Shown here in pieces: positions 18,925 to 28,956 of a DNA stretch of 64,000 nucleotides (position 1 is the stretch's first letter; each line of letters opens with the position of its first letter). This DNA is from an uncultured Bacteroidales bacterium (GTDB taxonomy: Bacteria > Bacteroidota > Bacteroidia > Bacteroidales > Salinivirgaceae). The DNA lies in assembly GCA_937981765.1 (NCBI GenBank), contig CALJOM010000002.1:248001-312000 (forward strand), written 5' to 3'. The translations under genes were made by a program, and so were the position numbers. The notes under the pieces were generated by a model that saw only the letters and a program-made list of their open reading frames with translations, searched no databases and had not been told where the DNA came from.

Positions 18925-20103
18925 ATGAAAACTATTAGCAGAACGGTTTGGATACTATCGTTGGTTAGCCTTTTTACAGATACGGCCAGTGAAATGTTGT
19001 ATCCAATCATGCCTATTTATTTAAAAACCATTGGCTTTTCCGTGGTTTTGATTGGAATACTTGAGGGAATAGCGGAGGCCACTGCCGGATTAAGCAAGGG
19101 CTATTTCGGGGAGTTGTCGGATAATATAGGGAAGCGGGTTCCGTTTGTGAAGCTAGGGTATTCTCTGAGTGCCATTTCTAAACCAATAATGGCATTTTTT
19201 ACCTACCCATTATGGATATTTTTTGCTCGCACTCTCGACCGGCTTGGGAAGGGTATTCGAACCGGAGCCCGTGATGCTCTTCTCTCATCTGAAGCTACCC
19301 CGGCTACAAAAGGACGGGTTTTTGGGTTTCACCGGTCGATGGATACGTTTGGAGCCGTTTTGGGGCCTGCGTTAGCGTTGCTGTATTTGTATTTTTATCC
19401 CGAAGATTATAAAACCTTGTTTATTATTGCCTTTATTCCCGGGCTGCTTGCAGTTTCGGCTACTGTATATCTTAAGGAAAAAAAAACAGAGGAATTAAAA
19501 CCCAGGGTTAAAACTACGTTTATTTCGTTTTTAAACTATTGGAGAAAAAGCCCAAAAATCTACCGGAAGCTGGTAGTTGGTTTGCTAATTTTTACCTTAT
19601 TTAACAGCTCTGATGTTTTTCTGCTTTTGAAGATAAAAGAGACGGGAATAGACGACAGTTCACTAATTGGAGTTTATATTTTCTACAACCTGATTTACGC
19701 GCTTTTTGCCTTTCCAATTGGGGTTCTTGCTGATAAGGTAGGATTAAAGACCATTTTTATCGCTGGCTTGATTCTTTTTGCCGGTGTTTATATTGGTATG
19801 GCATTCAATTCGAATCTTTACCTATTTTTTGGTTTATTTTTTCTTTACGGAATTTATGCGGCAGCCACTGAAGGAATTGCCAAAGCCTGGATTACGAATA
19901 TTACCGATAAAGCCAATGCAGCCACTGCTATCGGTACATTTGCCGGATTTCAAAGCATTTGTACCATGCTTGCGAGTTCGTTTACCGGAATAATATGGTT
20001 CTCTTTCGGGCCTATTACTGCTTTTTTATTAACCGCTATGGCTTCCCTAATGGTAGCAATTTATATTTCTACATTACCCATAGCTGACTCCAGCCACCAT
20101 TAA
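18925..20103 (+). CDS. Major facilitator superfamily transporter
   Basis: The 392-residue protein has about 12 hydrophobic segments. The opening SLVSLFTDTASEMLYPIMP and the loop between segments 2 and 3 (GYFGELSDNIGKRVPFVKLGY) match MFS motif A of a subgroup of uncharacterised efflux-type permeases. A second motif-A-like loop, FPIGVLADKVGLKTIF, begins the C-terminal half. RLGKGIRTGARDALLS lies in the cytoplasmic loop after segment 4. The substrate cannot be predicted. It is monocistronic by position. Confidence 0.9.
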   Translation: MKTISRTVWILSLVSLFTDTASEMLYPIMPIYLKTIGFSVVLIGILEGIAEATAGLSKGYFGELSDNIGKRVPFVKLGYSLSAISKPIMAFFTYPLWIFFARTLDRLGKGIRTGARDALLSSEATPATKGRVFGFHRSMDTFGAVLGPALALLYLYFYPEDYKTLFIIAFIPGLLAVSATVYLKEKKTEELKPRVKTTFISFLNYWRKSPKIYRKLVVGLLIFTLFNSSDVFLLLKIKETGIDDSSLIGVYIFYNLIYALFAFPIGVLADKVGLKTIFIAGLILFAGVYIGMAFNSNLYLFFGLFFLYGIYAAATEGIAKAWITNITDKANAATAIGTFAGFQSICTMLASSFTGIIWFSFGPITAFLLTAMASLMVAIYISTLPIADSSHH

Positions 20104-20252
20104 AATTTCGTAGCCTTTGGAGAAAAATGTTCGGTTGAGAAGTTAAATGAAAATAACAGCAGTCACGATCTTTTTTTTTTCTGGATTTTTTTATATATTT
20201 ACTTGGATGATTATTCGGGATATCATCGTTGTAACCCAAAAAATCAATACCT

Positions 20253-22553
20253 ATGAACCGCCTTTTAATTTTCTCAGTTAGTTGGGTTTTATGTTTGTTT
20301 ACAACATACGCTCAACTTCAATCCGGATTTAATTATCAAGCTGCATTAAGAAGCTCCGATCATACCATTATGGCTAACCAAAGTGTAGTTATCCGGGTAA
20401 CTTTAACGAATGAAAATTCAACTTTAAGCTACTATTGCGAAACACATCAAACATCGACCAACTCACAGGGGATCATAAACCTTGTTATTGGTGGTGGAAC
20501 TGTCGTTTTTGGTAATTTCGATCAAATTCCATGGGAAACGGGAAACGTTTATCTCAAGGTAGAGTTAGAATCTTCCAACGGCTCTTTTGTTTCATTAGGA
20601 ACAAGCAAAATAGTTCCAGTACCTTATGCTATGTTTGCCAAAAAAGCTGAGGGAGCCGTGACCGGCACGGGAATTCCAGGAAAAGTGGCTTTATGGTCCG
20701 GAGAAACAACCCTTACAAATCTTACGGCTTTAAATATCGATCCGAATGTTGCTATAGTTAGTAATCCAAACGCTTCCGACGACGACCCAATATTCGAAGT
20801 CAAAAATAAACAAGGACAGGTAGTTTTTGCTGTTTATCAAAAGGGTGTTCGGGTGTATGTCAGCGACGACGAAAGTCGATCGATAAAGGGTGGGTTTGCT
20901 GTTGGTGGACTCTCAAGCGGGAAGACGGATGACACTCTTTACATGAAAGTGACACCTGATAGTGTAAAAATTTTATTCCGCGAGAATGCTAATAAATCGG
21001 TTCGCGGAGGGTTTGCTGTAGGAGGCCTTTCTTCAGGGAAAGCGCGATATAATTTATTGGAGATAAATCCCGACAGTACCCGCGTTTACTTTAAGCAAAA
21101 CTCTACCAAATCGTTAAAAGGTGGTTTTGCCGTGGGAGGTTTATCTTCGGGTAAACCTACTCCGGATAACTTAATGAATCTTACCCCTGAAAACTATTTT
21201 ATTGGGCATAAAAGCGGTGAAAATATTAGCTTAACGTCGCGATATAATTCGGTTATTGGATACAATGCCGGAATGTCGCTTTTTTCAGGAAGTAAAAATA
21301 CTGTTTTGGGGGCATTTGCCGGTAAAATGCTCAGCCATGGTAATTCTAATATAATTATAGGAAATTCAGCCGGATACAATATTACCACAGGATCGAATAA
21401 TGTTTTGATTGGAGATTCAGCCGGTTTTATGGGAAACGGATTTCGGGCAATAATTATAGGTAATAACGCGGGGAAAAATTCTACAAATTTTTCCGAATCG
21501 TTGTTTATAGGCAACGGTGCCGGGGAAAACGATATCAGCTCTTTTTCCAATACATTTATCGGGAATTTAGCTGGGAATAAGAACACAACAGGAAGGCAAA
21601 ATACGTTTATAGGGAATCATGCCGGATTTAATAATACTACGGGTACCAGTAATGTGTTTATTGGAAATTATGCCGCCTTTAATAATGTTTCGGGGGGGCA
21701 AAACGTTTTTATTGGCGAAATGGCAGGATATAGTAATACAACAACCGGAGGAAATGTTTTTATTGGATTTTTTAGTGGATATAATAATACCGGATACGGC
21801 AATTCATTTCTTGGAAATTATTCAGGATATGCTAATACCACAGGCTATGCCAATACTTTTATAGGAAATGGAGCGGGTGGAAATAATACAACGGGGACGC
21901 ATAATACCTATGTAGGACAAAATTGTGGCAATCATAATCAAACGGGATCCCACAATTCATTTTTTGGGCAATCTGCCGGTTTAAACCTTACCAGCGGCGA
22001 TTTAAATGTCTTTTTAGGTTATGGCGCCGGATATTATGTAACGCAGGGACAAAGAAACGTTTTTATTGGACCATGGGCCGGAGCCCAAGCATCCGGCAAT
22101 GATAGACTTTACATAACAAATTCGTTTACAGATTCCACACAATCTTTAATTTTTGGTAGGTTTGATCAAAAAACTTTGTCGTTTAAGGCCAAGGTAGGGA
22201 TTAATACCATAAATCCAGATAAGGATCTTCACGTGGTTGGAGATGCTAGGATAACCGGCGACATTTATTACGGAACGGGGAATAATACTTACAATAAACC
22301 TGATTATGTTTTTCTTCCCGACTATAACCGTGACCTAAGCCCGTTAGAAGTTGAATCTTTCATCCGGGAAAATGGGCATTTACCTTGGTTTACCAAAGCT
22401 ACCCAAGAGAACGACGGTATTAATCTTACCCGAATGCAATTCGAAACCGTAGAAACAGTTGAAAATTTACAATTGCAGATTATTCGCCAGCAAAAAGAAA
22501 TCGACAGGCTAAAAGCAGAACTTGAAGCTATAAAGCAAATGTTGAATAAATAA
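20253..22553 (+). CDS. Secreted fibre-like protein with 17-residue IG-AG repeats
   Basis: The 766-residue protein has a signal peptide (about 1-20). Residues 25-130 form a domain common in Bacteroidota surface proteins (FNYQAALR...VPYAMFAKKA). Next come three copies of GGFAVGGLSSGK, at about residues 213, 252 and 290, each followed by a PDS-type strand. From about 327 to 616 there are about seventeen tandem repeats of mostly 17 residues, consensus TTGxxNxFIGNxAGxNN, probably a beta-roll or beta-helix. The end (DLHVVGDARITGDI, PLEVESFIRENGHLPW, then a coiled coil) resembles the trimerising tail of Bacteroidota fibre proteins. I see no T9SS domain. It is probably a trimeric surface fibre or adhesin; function unknown. 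Confidence 0.85.
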   Translation: MNRLLIFSVSWVLCLFTTYAQLQSGFNYQAALRSSDHTIMANQSVVIRVTLTNENSTLSYYCETHQTSTNSQGIINLVIGGGTVVFGNFDQIPWETGNVYLKVELESSNGSFVSLGTSKIVPVPYAMFAKKAEGAVTGTGIPGKVALWSGETTLTNLTALNIDPNVAIVSNPNASDDDPIFEVKNKQGQVVFAVYQKGVRVYVSDDESRSIKGGFAVGGLSSGKTDDTLYMKVTPDSVKILFRENANKSVRGGFAVGGLSSGKARYNLLEINPDSTRVYFKQNSTKSLKGGFAVGGLSSGKPTPDNLMNLTPENYFIGHKSGENISLTSRYNSVIGYNAGMSLFSGSKNTVLGAFAGKMLSHGNSNIIIGNSAGYNITTGSNNVLIGDSAGFMGNGFRAIIIGNNAGKNSTNFSESLFIGNGAGENDISSFSNTFIGNLAGNKNTTGRQNTFIGNHAGFNNTTGTSNVFIGNYAAFNNVSGGQNVFIGEMAGYSNTTTGGNVFIGFFSGYNNTGYGNSFLGNYSGYANTTGYANTFIGNGAGGNNTTGTHNTYVGQNCGNHNQTGSHNSFFGQSAGLNLTSGDLNVFLGYGAGYYVTQGQRNVFIGPWAGAQASGNDRLYITNSFTDSTQSLIFGRFDQKTLSFKAKVGINTINPDKDLHVVGDARITGDIYYGTGNNTYNKPDYVFLPDYNRDLSPLEVESFIRENGHLPWFTKATQENDGINLTRMQFETVETVENLQLQIIRQQKEIDRLKAELEAIKQMLNK
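21231..22100 (+). repeat. Tandem 51-bp coding repeats of the fibre gene
   Basis: About seventeen degenerate repeats of 51 bp (a few 48 bp) encode the 17-residue unit. DNA identity between units is modest, so the array is old rather than freshly expanded. Confidence 0.8.
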
Positions 22554-22619
22554 ACGGTCAATGGTAGGGGGGCTATCCTTTATCGTAACATTGATGCCCT
22601 CTGAGAGTAAAACCAAAGA

Positions 22620-23279
22620 TTAGCAGAACATCCGAATGATGTCTTTATTATCAAGGGCAAACATAAGAAGATTATTGTTGCCTTGAATTTCAAGTTTGCG
22701 ACAAATGTTTGCCCTATGATTTTCAATAGTTTTGTAGCTATTGCAAAGAATGTCGGCTATCTCCTGAGTGGTTTTGCATTCCATAATTAGTTTCAAAACT
22801 TCAATCTCCCGGGCGGAAAGTTGAGCTATTTTTTTTTCAATGATGCGAATTCTTTCAATTAGTCCTTTGTTATGTTCAAGAAAGTTGTGGCAGATCGGGC
22901 TGATATAGGTTCGTTGGTCTTGTATCCGTTGTAGAGCGGTGGTAATTTCGTCCAGTGCGTTTTCTTTGAAAAGAATGGCACTTAAATCCAACTGTAGGGC
23001 TTGATATATTTGGTGAGGACTAGTATGGCTGGTTAAAATCATTATATGGGTTTGAGGACTGTTTTTCTTAATCCATTGTGCCGCTTCCAATCCATTCACC
23101 AAGGGCATGTCTATGTCGAGAATTGCTAAATCGAAATAATTGTCGTTGAAAAATTCAATACATTCTTTGCCATTAGAGGCAATTGCAGCAATAGTGTAAT
23201 TGGGTTGAGACTGGAAGAAGGCTGTTAAGCCCATTCGTATCAGGGGATGATCGTCGGCAATTATCACTTTAAGGGGCAT
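22620..23279 (-). CDS. LuxR/NarL-family response regulator
   Basis: The 219-residue protein has a receiver domain (IIADDHPLIRMGL) with phospho-acceptor D55 in LAILDIDMPLVNGL. A C-terminal LuxR-type helix-turn-helix follows (LSAREIEVLKLI, TTQEIADILCNSYKTIENHRANICRKL). It is 20 nt downstream of the sensor kinase gene on the same strand and is the obvious partner. Its targets are unknown; the two flanking surface-protein genes are candidates by position only. Confidence 0.94.
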   Translation of the reverse strand: MPLKVIIADDHPLIRMGLTAFFQSQPNYTIAAIASNGKECIEFFNDNYFDLAILDIDMPLVNGLEAAQWIKKNSPQTHIMILTSHTSPHQIYQALQLDLSAILFKENALDEITTALQRIQDQRTYISPICHNFLEHNKGLIERIRIIEKKIAQLSAREIEVLKLIMECKTTQEIADILCNSYKTIENHRANICRKLEIQGNNNLLMFALDNKDIIRMFC

Positions 23280-23299
23280 TGGTTGTTAATCAAGCAATT

Positions 23300-25486
23300 T
23301 TAACCTTGTAAAATTAACGAAAATGTTGATCCAATGTTCATAATACTTTCTATTTCAATGATAGCATTCATTTTTTTGGCAAACTCGTAACAAAGAATTA
23401 AGCCGATACCGGCTCCTTTTTCGCCATTTGTCCCGGGCTTGGGAGAAATTTCTTTCTGATTTTTAAGTCTTTCTATATCTTCTTTACTGATTCCAATCCC
23501 TGAATCTTTAACCCGAATCGCTATTTTGCCGTTTTCTTTTTTGGCCGATATTATTATTTCGCCTGTTTCCGGTGTGTATTTAATTGCGTTTGACAAAAAA
23601 TTCCGAATAATAAATTGCAACATGTTTTTATCGGCTTGGCATTTCAAATCCGGGTGGATGGCGTTGGTGAGTTTTATGTGTTTAATACGGCAATGTTCTT
23701 GAAATAGTAAGGTAGTTGACTCGATAACTTTTGAAACGTCGACAGGTTCGGCTTTGGTGTTAATTTGTCCTCGATGGTTAATGGCCCAATGCAAAAGGTT
23801 GTTGAGCATTTCAAAAATATTTTCCAATTCCTTGCTCATTCGGTTAATGACCGATTCCATCATTTGCGGCGTAATGGTATTTTTAGAAATTTGGTAGACG
23901 TTTAGAATATTTTTCAAGGCTGCCAAGGGAATTTTTAAATCATGGGCTATTATGGATAAAAGTTTATCTTGAGCGGCAATTTCTTGTGTTAGTTGTGTTT
24001 CTGAGGCAATAAGTTGCTGGTTTATGGTGTTGAGTTCGTCGTTCATTTGATTAAGCTCTTCGTTTTTTTCCTGAATTTCGAGATTTTGCAATTGAAGAAG
24101 TTTGTTTTTCTTCTTGCCTGAAATTAAAAGACGAGTGATTGTTGCAAGAAAAATAATAAGCAAAATTAGACCAACAATTAAGAGTCGGTTGGTTTCAACT
24201 TTTTTTTGATAAAGCCGGTTTTTAATTTCGCTTTCTTTGTATAGGAGATTAATTCGTTGCTCTTTAAGGGCAAGATCGTATTGTGTTTCAATTTCGCCGA
24301 GCATACGAAGTTTTTCCAGTTGCCTGGCTGAGTCGATAAGTTGGATATGTTCTCTGAGATATTGAGTTGCTTCAGCATGTTTCCCTTGGCGGCTAAAAAT
24401 ATTTGAAATTTCCAATGCAGCAGTAGCTGCGTGCTGATAGTCTTCTTTGGAATACGCTAAAAGATTTTTATAAAGACTAATGGCTTTATCTGATTTACCA
24501 CTTTGGGCGAATGTTTGTGCCAATTTAAGGGTAGCTTCTCTTACGGTTGGGTTTTTAAAATCGTTTTTTAATTGCGATATGCACTCGGTTAAGTATAATT
24601 GAGCGGTAGTAATATTCCCTGTTTCAGATTCAACAACACCTAACCAACACAGAATTTGCGTGCATAATTCAGAATTACCGGCTGCTTTTTCATATAATTC
24701 CAATGCCATTAATAAATTCCGTTTGCTTTCTTCTTTGTTGCCAATGAAATAATTTGTTTTCCCTAGGTTCAGTAACAAGGGTGTTTTAATCTCAAGTAGT
24801 TTTGGATTTTGAATTAAATCAATAGCTTCTTGAAATGTGCTGGCTGATTCGTTAAATCTTTTAAGTTCAAAAAACAATTGGCCGAGTTGGGCTCGAGCTT
24901 CTACCATATTCATTGTGTCTTCTTTCAAAGCAAAAATACGATACTGTTTCTCGGCGTACTCCAAAGCTTTGTCGTAGGAACGACGTAAGGCAAAATGTGT
25001 TGTAAGATATTTTGTATAAAATCCCAGTTGTTCTAACTCTTCAGTCTTTAGGCTTCTAATATACTGATCAAATGGAATCCCTAAATTACCTTTTTGTTGG
25101 TATAAATAACCAATGAGGTTTAGAATTTTAAGTTTGGTGTTTTCTCGTTTTGCACTATTAAAAAGGGGAAGTGCCTTATGAAGAATCTGTAATGCAACAT
25201 CGTTGTTGCCTTGTAGGCGTTCAAGTTCTGCTTGTAAATAGATTTGCGATATCTGTAGTTCGGGCGATTCCGTTCGCTCGTTTAGTTTCTTTATCATTTG
25301 AAATAAATTGACGTAATCCTCCGGACTAGCCACCTGGCGTACAGCATCGGCTATGCTGTCGACAACTGCTGCCTGTTGATGTGGAGATAAAGTTTCGAGG
25401 TAGGCTAGTGTTTTGTTTTCCTGATAATTACCGCTTTTACTGCACGATACCAAAATTGCAAGTAAAATCCAAAGTATGGGTTTCAT
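23300..25486 (-). CDS. TPR-containing sensor histidine kinase with lipobox-like N-terminus
   Basis: The 728-residue protein begins with a short hydrophobic stretch ending in LVSCSKSG, a lipobox-like site with C15. Residues about 30-410 form TPR-type helical repeats, predicted periplasmic. One membrane span follows (LLIVGLILLIIFLATITRLLI, about residue 435), then a coiled coil. The HisKA domain has phospho-acceptor H515 in SIIAHDLKIPLAAL. The ATPase domain has N-box NFLSNAIKYTPE, VKDSGIGIS and KGAGIGLILCYEF. TPR sensors of this type in Bacteroidota sense unknown envelope signals and signal to LuxR-type regulators, such as the one 20 nt downstream. Confidence 0.94.
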   Translation of the reverse strand: MKPILWILLAILVSCSKSGNYQENKTLAYLETLSPHQQAAVVDSIADAVRQVASPEDYVNLFQMIKKLNERTESPELQISQIYLQAELERLQGNNDVALQILHKALPLFNSAKRENTKLKILNLIGYLYQQKGNLGIPFDQYIRSLKTEELEQLGFYTKYLTTHFALRRSYDKALEYAEKQYRIFALKEDTMNMVEARAQLGQLFFELKRFNESASTFQEAIDLIQNPKLLEIKTPLLLNLGKTNYFIGNKEESKRNLLMALELYEKAAGNSELCTQILCWLGVVESETGNITTAQLYLTECISQLKNDFKNPTVREATLKLAQTFAQSGKSDKAISLYKNLLAYSKEDYQHAATAALEISNIFSRQGKHAEATQYLREHIQLIDSARQLEKLRMLGEIETQYDLALKEQRINLLYKESEIKNRLYQKKVETNRLLIVGLILLIIFLATITRLLISGKKKNKLLQLQNLEIQEKNEELNQMNDELNTINQQLIASETQLTQEIAAQDKLLSIIAHDLKIPLAALKNILNVYQISKNTITPQMMESVINRMSKELENIFEMLNNLLHWAINHRGQINTKAEPVDVSKVIESTTLLFQEHCRIKHIKLTNAIHPDLKCQADKNMLQFIIRNFLSNAIKYTPETGEIIISAKKENGKIAIRVKDSGIGISKEDIERLKNQKEISPKPGTNGEKGAGIGLILCYEFAKKMNAIIEIESIMNIGSTFSLILQG

Positions 25487-25625
25487 GCGTTAAATCTTTT
25501 GCGTAAAAGTAATAAAATTTGAGTGGAAACCACTATATCGAAATTTAAAAGTTGATTTATTATTGCCGATGGTAAAATTTAGCCTTCCTTGAGAGTAATT
25601 TCTTAAACATTAAATCTATTTTAAT

Positions 25626-28600
25626 ATGAAGCAAATCACGTTAGCATTGTTGTTGAGTTTGAGTATCGTTATTGCTCAATCTCAAAATTTTGTTGAAATT
25701 GGGTCAGGAACTGTTTCTACCGGTTATCCGGTTTATGGAAGCTGGAACTATGCCTGGTATTCTGTTATTTACACTCAAGCTGAAATTGGTTCAGCCAAGC
25801 AGATTACCAAAATTGCATTTAACTGTATCAACGGACCCAAAAATCACAACAACCAGAAAATTTATATGAAGCACACCTCCAATACAGTTTTTAGCGACGC
25901 CAGCTATGAAAATCCAACCAACACCGGTTACACATTAGTATACGACGGGCCTATTAGTTACAACGGTTGGACAGAAATTGTTCTATCCACTCCGTTTGAC
26001 TATAATGGTACGGACAATCTGATTATTCATTATGAGAACCGACATGGGAGTTCAACATATGTTCAATTTAATTCAACCTCTAGTTCAATCAATAACAATA
26101 AATCGAAGGGTGACGATAATTCTTTTCCAACGAGTTCGGGGTGGTTAAATCCCTATCCAAGTTCTAGACCAAATGTTCGTTTTTACTATACCGCTGGAAG
26201 CAATCCATGTACCCCCGATGCGGAATATCCACAAAATTCTGCTATTAAAGTAAGTATAACTCCTACCTTAAGTTTTACGTTAGGCTGCAACACAACCTCC
26301 TATGATCTATACTTTGGTCCAACCTCAACGGGGATGCAACTGGTGTTAAACAATGTAGTCATTACCGATCCTGGCACTTACTCCTGGCAACCATCGGAAA
26401 TGTTGCAACCAAAAACTTCCTATTCTTGGAAAGTGGTGGCTAAAAATGGTAGCTCTTCCACCGAAAGTCCGGTCTTTACATTTACAACCGAAGGCGTAAT
26501 TAGTAATTTCCCCTATTTTAACGGATTTGAAGACAACGAAGTTTGGACACCGGGTTGGTATGGAACTTTAGATTTCACCGATTGGTATTATATGCCCAGT
26601 CCAATCAACTGGAATCGTTCCAGTGAGCTAAATGCCTATGAAGGAACGGCTGCTGCATATATTTCAATGAACGTTACGGGCAGTTGGCCTTTAGTTACGC
26701 CTCGTATCCTATTAGGAAATAATAAAGTGATAAAATTTTGGTGGAGAAATAATTCGGTAATAACTAATAATAAGGTTGCTTCTTACGACACAACCTTTTT
26801 TCAAATTTCTCAAAATGGAGGTCAAGATTGGGAAACCCTAGGTGTTCTTGCTCCTGAGACTCCCAATGAATGGACTCTGGCCATGTTTAATTTGTCACCT
26901 TACGCTGGAAACAACGTTAAGTTGCGTTGGCTTCACAGTATCAACTCCACTGGTGGCAATAAGGCATTCTTTCTCGATAATATTCGTATAGAAGACATTA
27001 CTTATACTCCAGAAATAGTTTTATCCACAACGTCATACAATTTTGGTGATTTGTGCCAAAACGGCATAACCACGTTTACTCTAGGAATAACCAATCAGGG
27101 TTCAGGGAATCTTGAAATTACAGGTATTTCGGTCGATGCACCATTTTATTCAACCTACACCGGAACTATTGCTCCGGGAGCAACCGATTATGCTACTATT
27201 GTGTTCGACGCCACCGCAATGGCTGTTTCCACTTACAACAAAATAGCTACGCTGAACATTAATGGACAATTTGTTGGAGGTAATACAATTTCATTAACCG
27301 GAATGGTCATAGCCCCATTACAAGAGATTTACGAGACGTTCGAAACTACACCTGTAAACACTATTCCAATAGGGTGGAAAAAGTTCCGAACATCCGATCC
27401 AAACGAACAATTTAACGATGTTCTGGTTAAAAACGGAACGCAATACGATTATCACTCACCGGTGCGCGTGTTAAAATTCCTAAATGCCAACGATTCTATC
27501 TCGTTGTTAGCGATTGTGCTTCCAGGGGTTACAAACTTTAATACTCATCAGTTAAGTTTTTGGGCAACCAAAAATACCGGAGATCCAACTCCCTTGGCCT
27601 TAATAGTTGGATTAACGAACGATCCCTACAATCCTGAAGCTATGGATACCATCCAAGTTATTCCTGTGGCTGATCAAGTTACGCAGTACACAGCTACCTT
27701 TGCTCCCAACAATACCAAGCCCTACATAGTTATAGCTCATAACAATGCACTAAAATGGCGGTCCATTTATGTTGACGATATCGCCTGGCAGGATCCAAAT
27801 ACCAACACTGTTCCGAATCCCGCACAAAATGTATATCCTGCGCATAACGCCACTAATACGGATGTCATGTCGGGGCTTAACCTCAAATGGGCTAATGGCG
27901 GAGGCAATCCTACTGGCTATCGACTCAGCGTAGGGACTAACAATCCGCCTTCTAATATCGTAAACAATATTGATTTAGGCGACAATGTAGGATATTTTAT
28001 GAATCGCGAACAACTACCTTATGGTGCAACCATTTATTGGCAAGTTGTGCCTTATAATAACTTTGGCGATGCTGTAAATTGCCCGATTTGGAGTTTTACT
28101 GTAATGGAAGATCCAACTATCTTTACATTTCCTTGGATTGAAAGTTTTGAGAACGTAAACACCACTTCAGGATTTGACTATCCTTTAGGTTGGTCACTAG
28201 AAAACGGTGCAGAACAGTTTGTGTGCTGGGATGTAATTAGCAATACGGGAACGGTTACTGATAATGCTTATCATGGCCAAAAAGCAATGCACAATACATT
28301 TGGGTTTATAAGTCAACTTAATGATTGGCTTTTCACCCCTCCAGTGTTCCTTGAAGCCAATAAAACCTATAAATTTTCATTCTATACTAAGGTCAAACGC
28401 TTCCAAGGCGAAACATCAGAAGCTCTGGCCGTAAAATGGGGCACAAACAATAGCTCTTCGGCAATGTCGGTTCAACCTCTTTTTTCAAACAGTAATATGA
28501 CTGATGAGACCTATACCCTGAAAGAATTTCAGGTAACACCATCGGCATCTGGGCAATACTTTTTTGGGTTCCACAGCTTTAGTCAACCACTTCAATTTTT

Positions 28601-28886
28601 AACTTACATCGATTATGTTACAATCGATCTGGTTACCGGACAGGAGCATAATAACGTTAGCGATATCAAAATCTATCCAAACCCATCTTCCGACCGTGTA
28701 TGGATTAGCGGAAATGAAATTATCGAAGAGGTTTCGTTGGTAGATGTTGCTGGAAAAGTAAGGTTGAAACAAACTCCATTTTTAAATAAGACGTCGATCG
28801 ACATTTCATCATTGACTAATGGAATCTACTTCATAAAAATTAACACCTCTAAAGGCATGTTGAATTTAAAGGTTACTAAGAATTAG
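25626..28886 (+). CDS. Large secreted adhesin-like protein with T9SS sorting domain
   Basis: The 1086-residue protein has a signal peptide (about 1-20). Approximate domains: an N-terminal jelly-roll region (25-190); an Ig/Fn3-like domain (195-285); choice-of-anchor-J/cleaved-adhesin-like domains starting near FPYFNGFEDNEVW (295), IYETFETTPVNT (568) and FPWIESFENVN (835); an ASH-type domain with NFGDLCQNGITTFTLGITNQGSGNLEI (470-565); an Fn3-like domain (about 735-830); and a type A T9SS sorting domain starting at DIKIYPNPSSDRVWISG. No catalytic motif is seen. It is probably surface-anchored and binds polymer or matrix. It diverges from the TPR kinase gene and ends at a strong terminator. Confidence 0.9.
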   Translation: MKQITLALLLSLSIVIAQSQNFVEIGSGTVSTGYPVYGSWNYAWYSVIYTQAEIGSAKQITKIAFNCINGPKNHNNQKIYMKHTSNTVFSDASYENPTNTGYTLVYDGPISYNGWTEIVLSTPFDYNGTDNLIIHYENRHGSSTYVQFNSTSSSINNNKSKGDDNSFPTSSGWLNPYPSSRPNVRFYYTAGSNPCTPDAEYPQNSAIKVSITPTLSFTLGCNTTSYDLYFGPTSTGMQLVLNNVVITDPGTYSWQPSEMLQPKTSYSWKVVAKNGSSSTESPVFTFTTEGVISNFPYFNGFEDNEVWTPGWYGTLDFTDWYYMPSPINWNRSSELNAYEGTAAAYISMNVTGSWPLVTPRILLGNNKVIKFWWRNNSVITNNKVASYDTTFFQISQNGGQDWETLGVLAPETPNEWTLAMFNLSPYAGNNVKLRWLHSINSTGGNKAFFLDNIRIEDITYTPEIVLSTTSYNFGDLCQNGITTFTLGITNQGSGNLEITGISVDAPFYSTYTGTIAPGATDYATIVFDATAMAVSTYNKIATLNINGQFVGGNTISLTGMVIAPLQEIYETFETTPVNTIPIGWKKFRTSDPNEQFNDVLVKNGTQYDYHSPVRVLKFLNANDSISLLAIVLPGVTNFNTHQLSFWATKNTGDPTPLALIVGLTNDPYNPEAMDTIQVIPVADQVTQYTATFAPNNTKPYIVIAHNNALKWRSIYVDDIAWQDPNTNTVPNPAQNVYPAHNATNTDVMSGLNLKWANGGGNPTGYRLSVGTNNPPSNIVNNIDLGDNVGYFMNREQLPYGATIYWQVVPYNNFGDAVNCPIWSFTVMEDPTIFTFPWIESFENVNTTSGFDYPLGWSLENGAEQFVCWDVISNTGTVTDNAYHGQKAMHNTFGFISQLNDWLFTPPVFLEANKTYKFSFYTKVKRFQGETSEALAVKWGTNNSSSAMSVQPLFSNSNMTDETYTLKEFQVTPSASGQYFFGFHSFSQPLQFLTYIDYVTIDLVTGQEHNNVSDIKIYPNPSSDRVWISGNEIIEEVSLVDVAGKVRLKQTPFLNKTSIDISSLTNGIYFIKINTSKGMLNLKVTKN

Positions 28887-28914
28887 TGGTTTTGAGAAAA
28901 ATTTCTCTTTGAGT

Positions 28915-28956
28915 GTAAAGCGGCAACGAAATATTCGTTGTCGCTTTACTTTTATA
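28915..28956 (+). terminator. Rho-independent terminator of the adhesin-like gene
   Basis: A 16-bp stem (GTAAAGCGGCAACGAA, 28915-28930, paired with 28934-28949; one G-T wobble) is followed by a T-rich stretch. It starts 28 nt after the stop codon. Confidence 0.88.

Noticed and set aside
21194-21586. Minus-strand ORF of 130 codons inside the fibre gene
   Set aside because: It is a shadow of the repetitive coding sequence on the plus strand.
20889-22100. Repeat array considered as CRISPR or a non-coding satellite
   Set aside because: The repeats are contiguous without spacers, keep the reading frame and encode a regular peptide unit.
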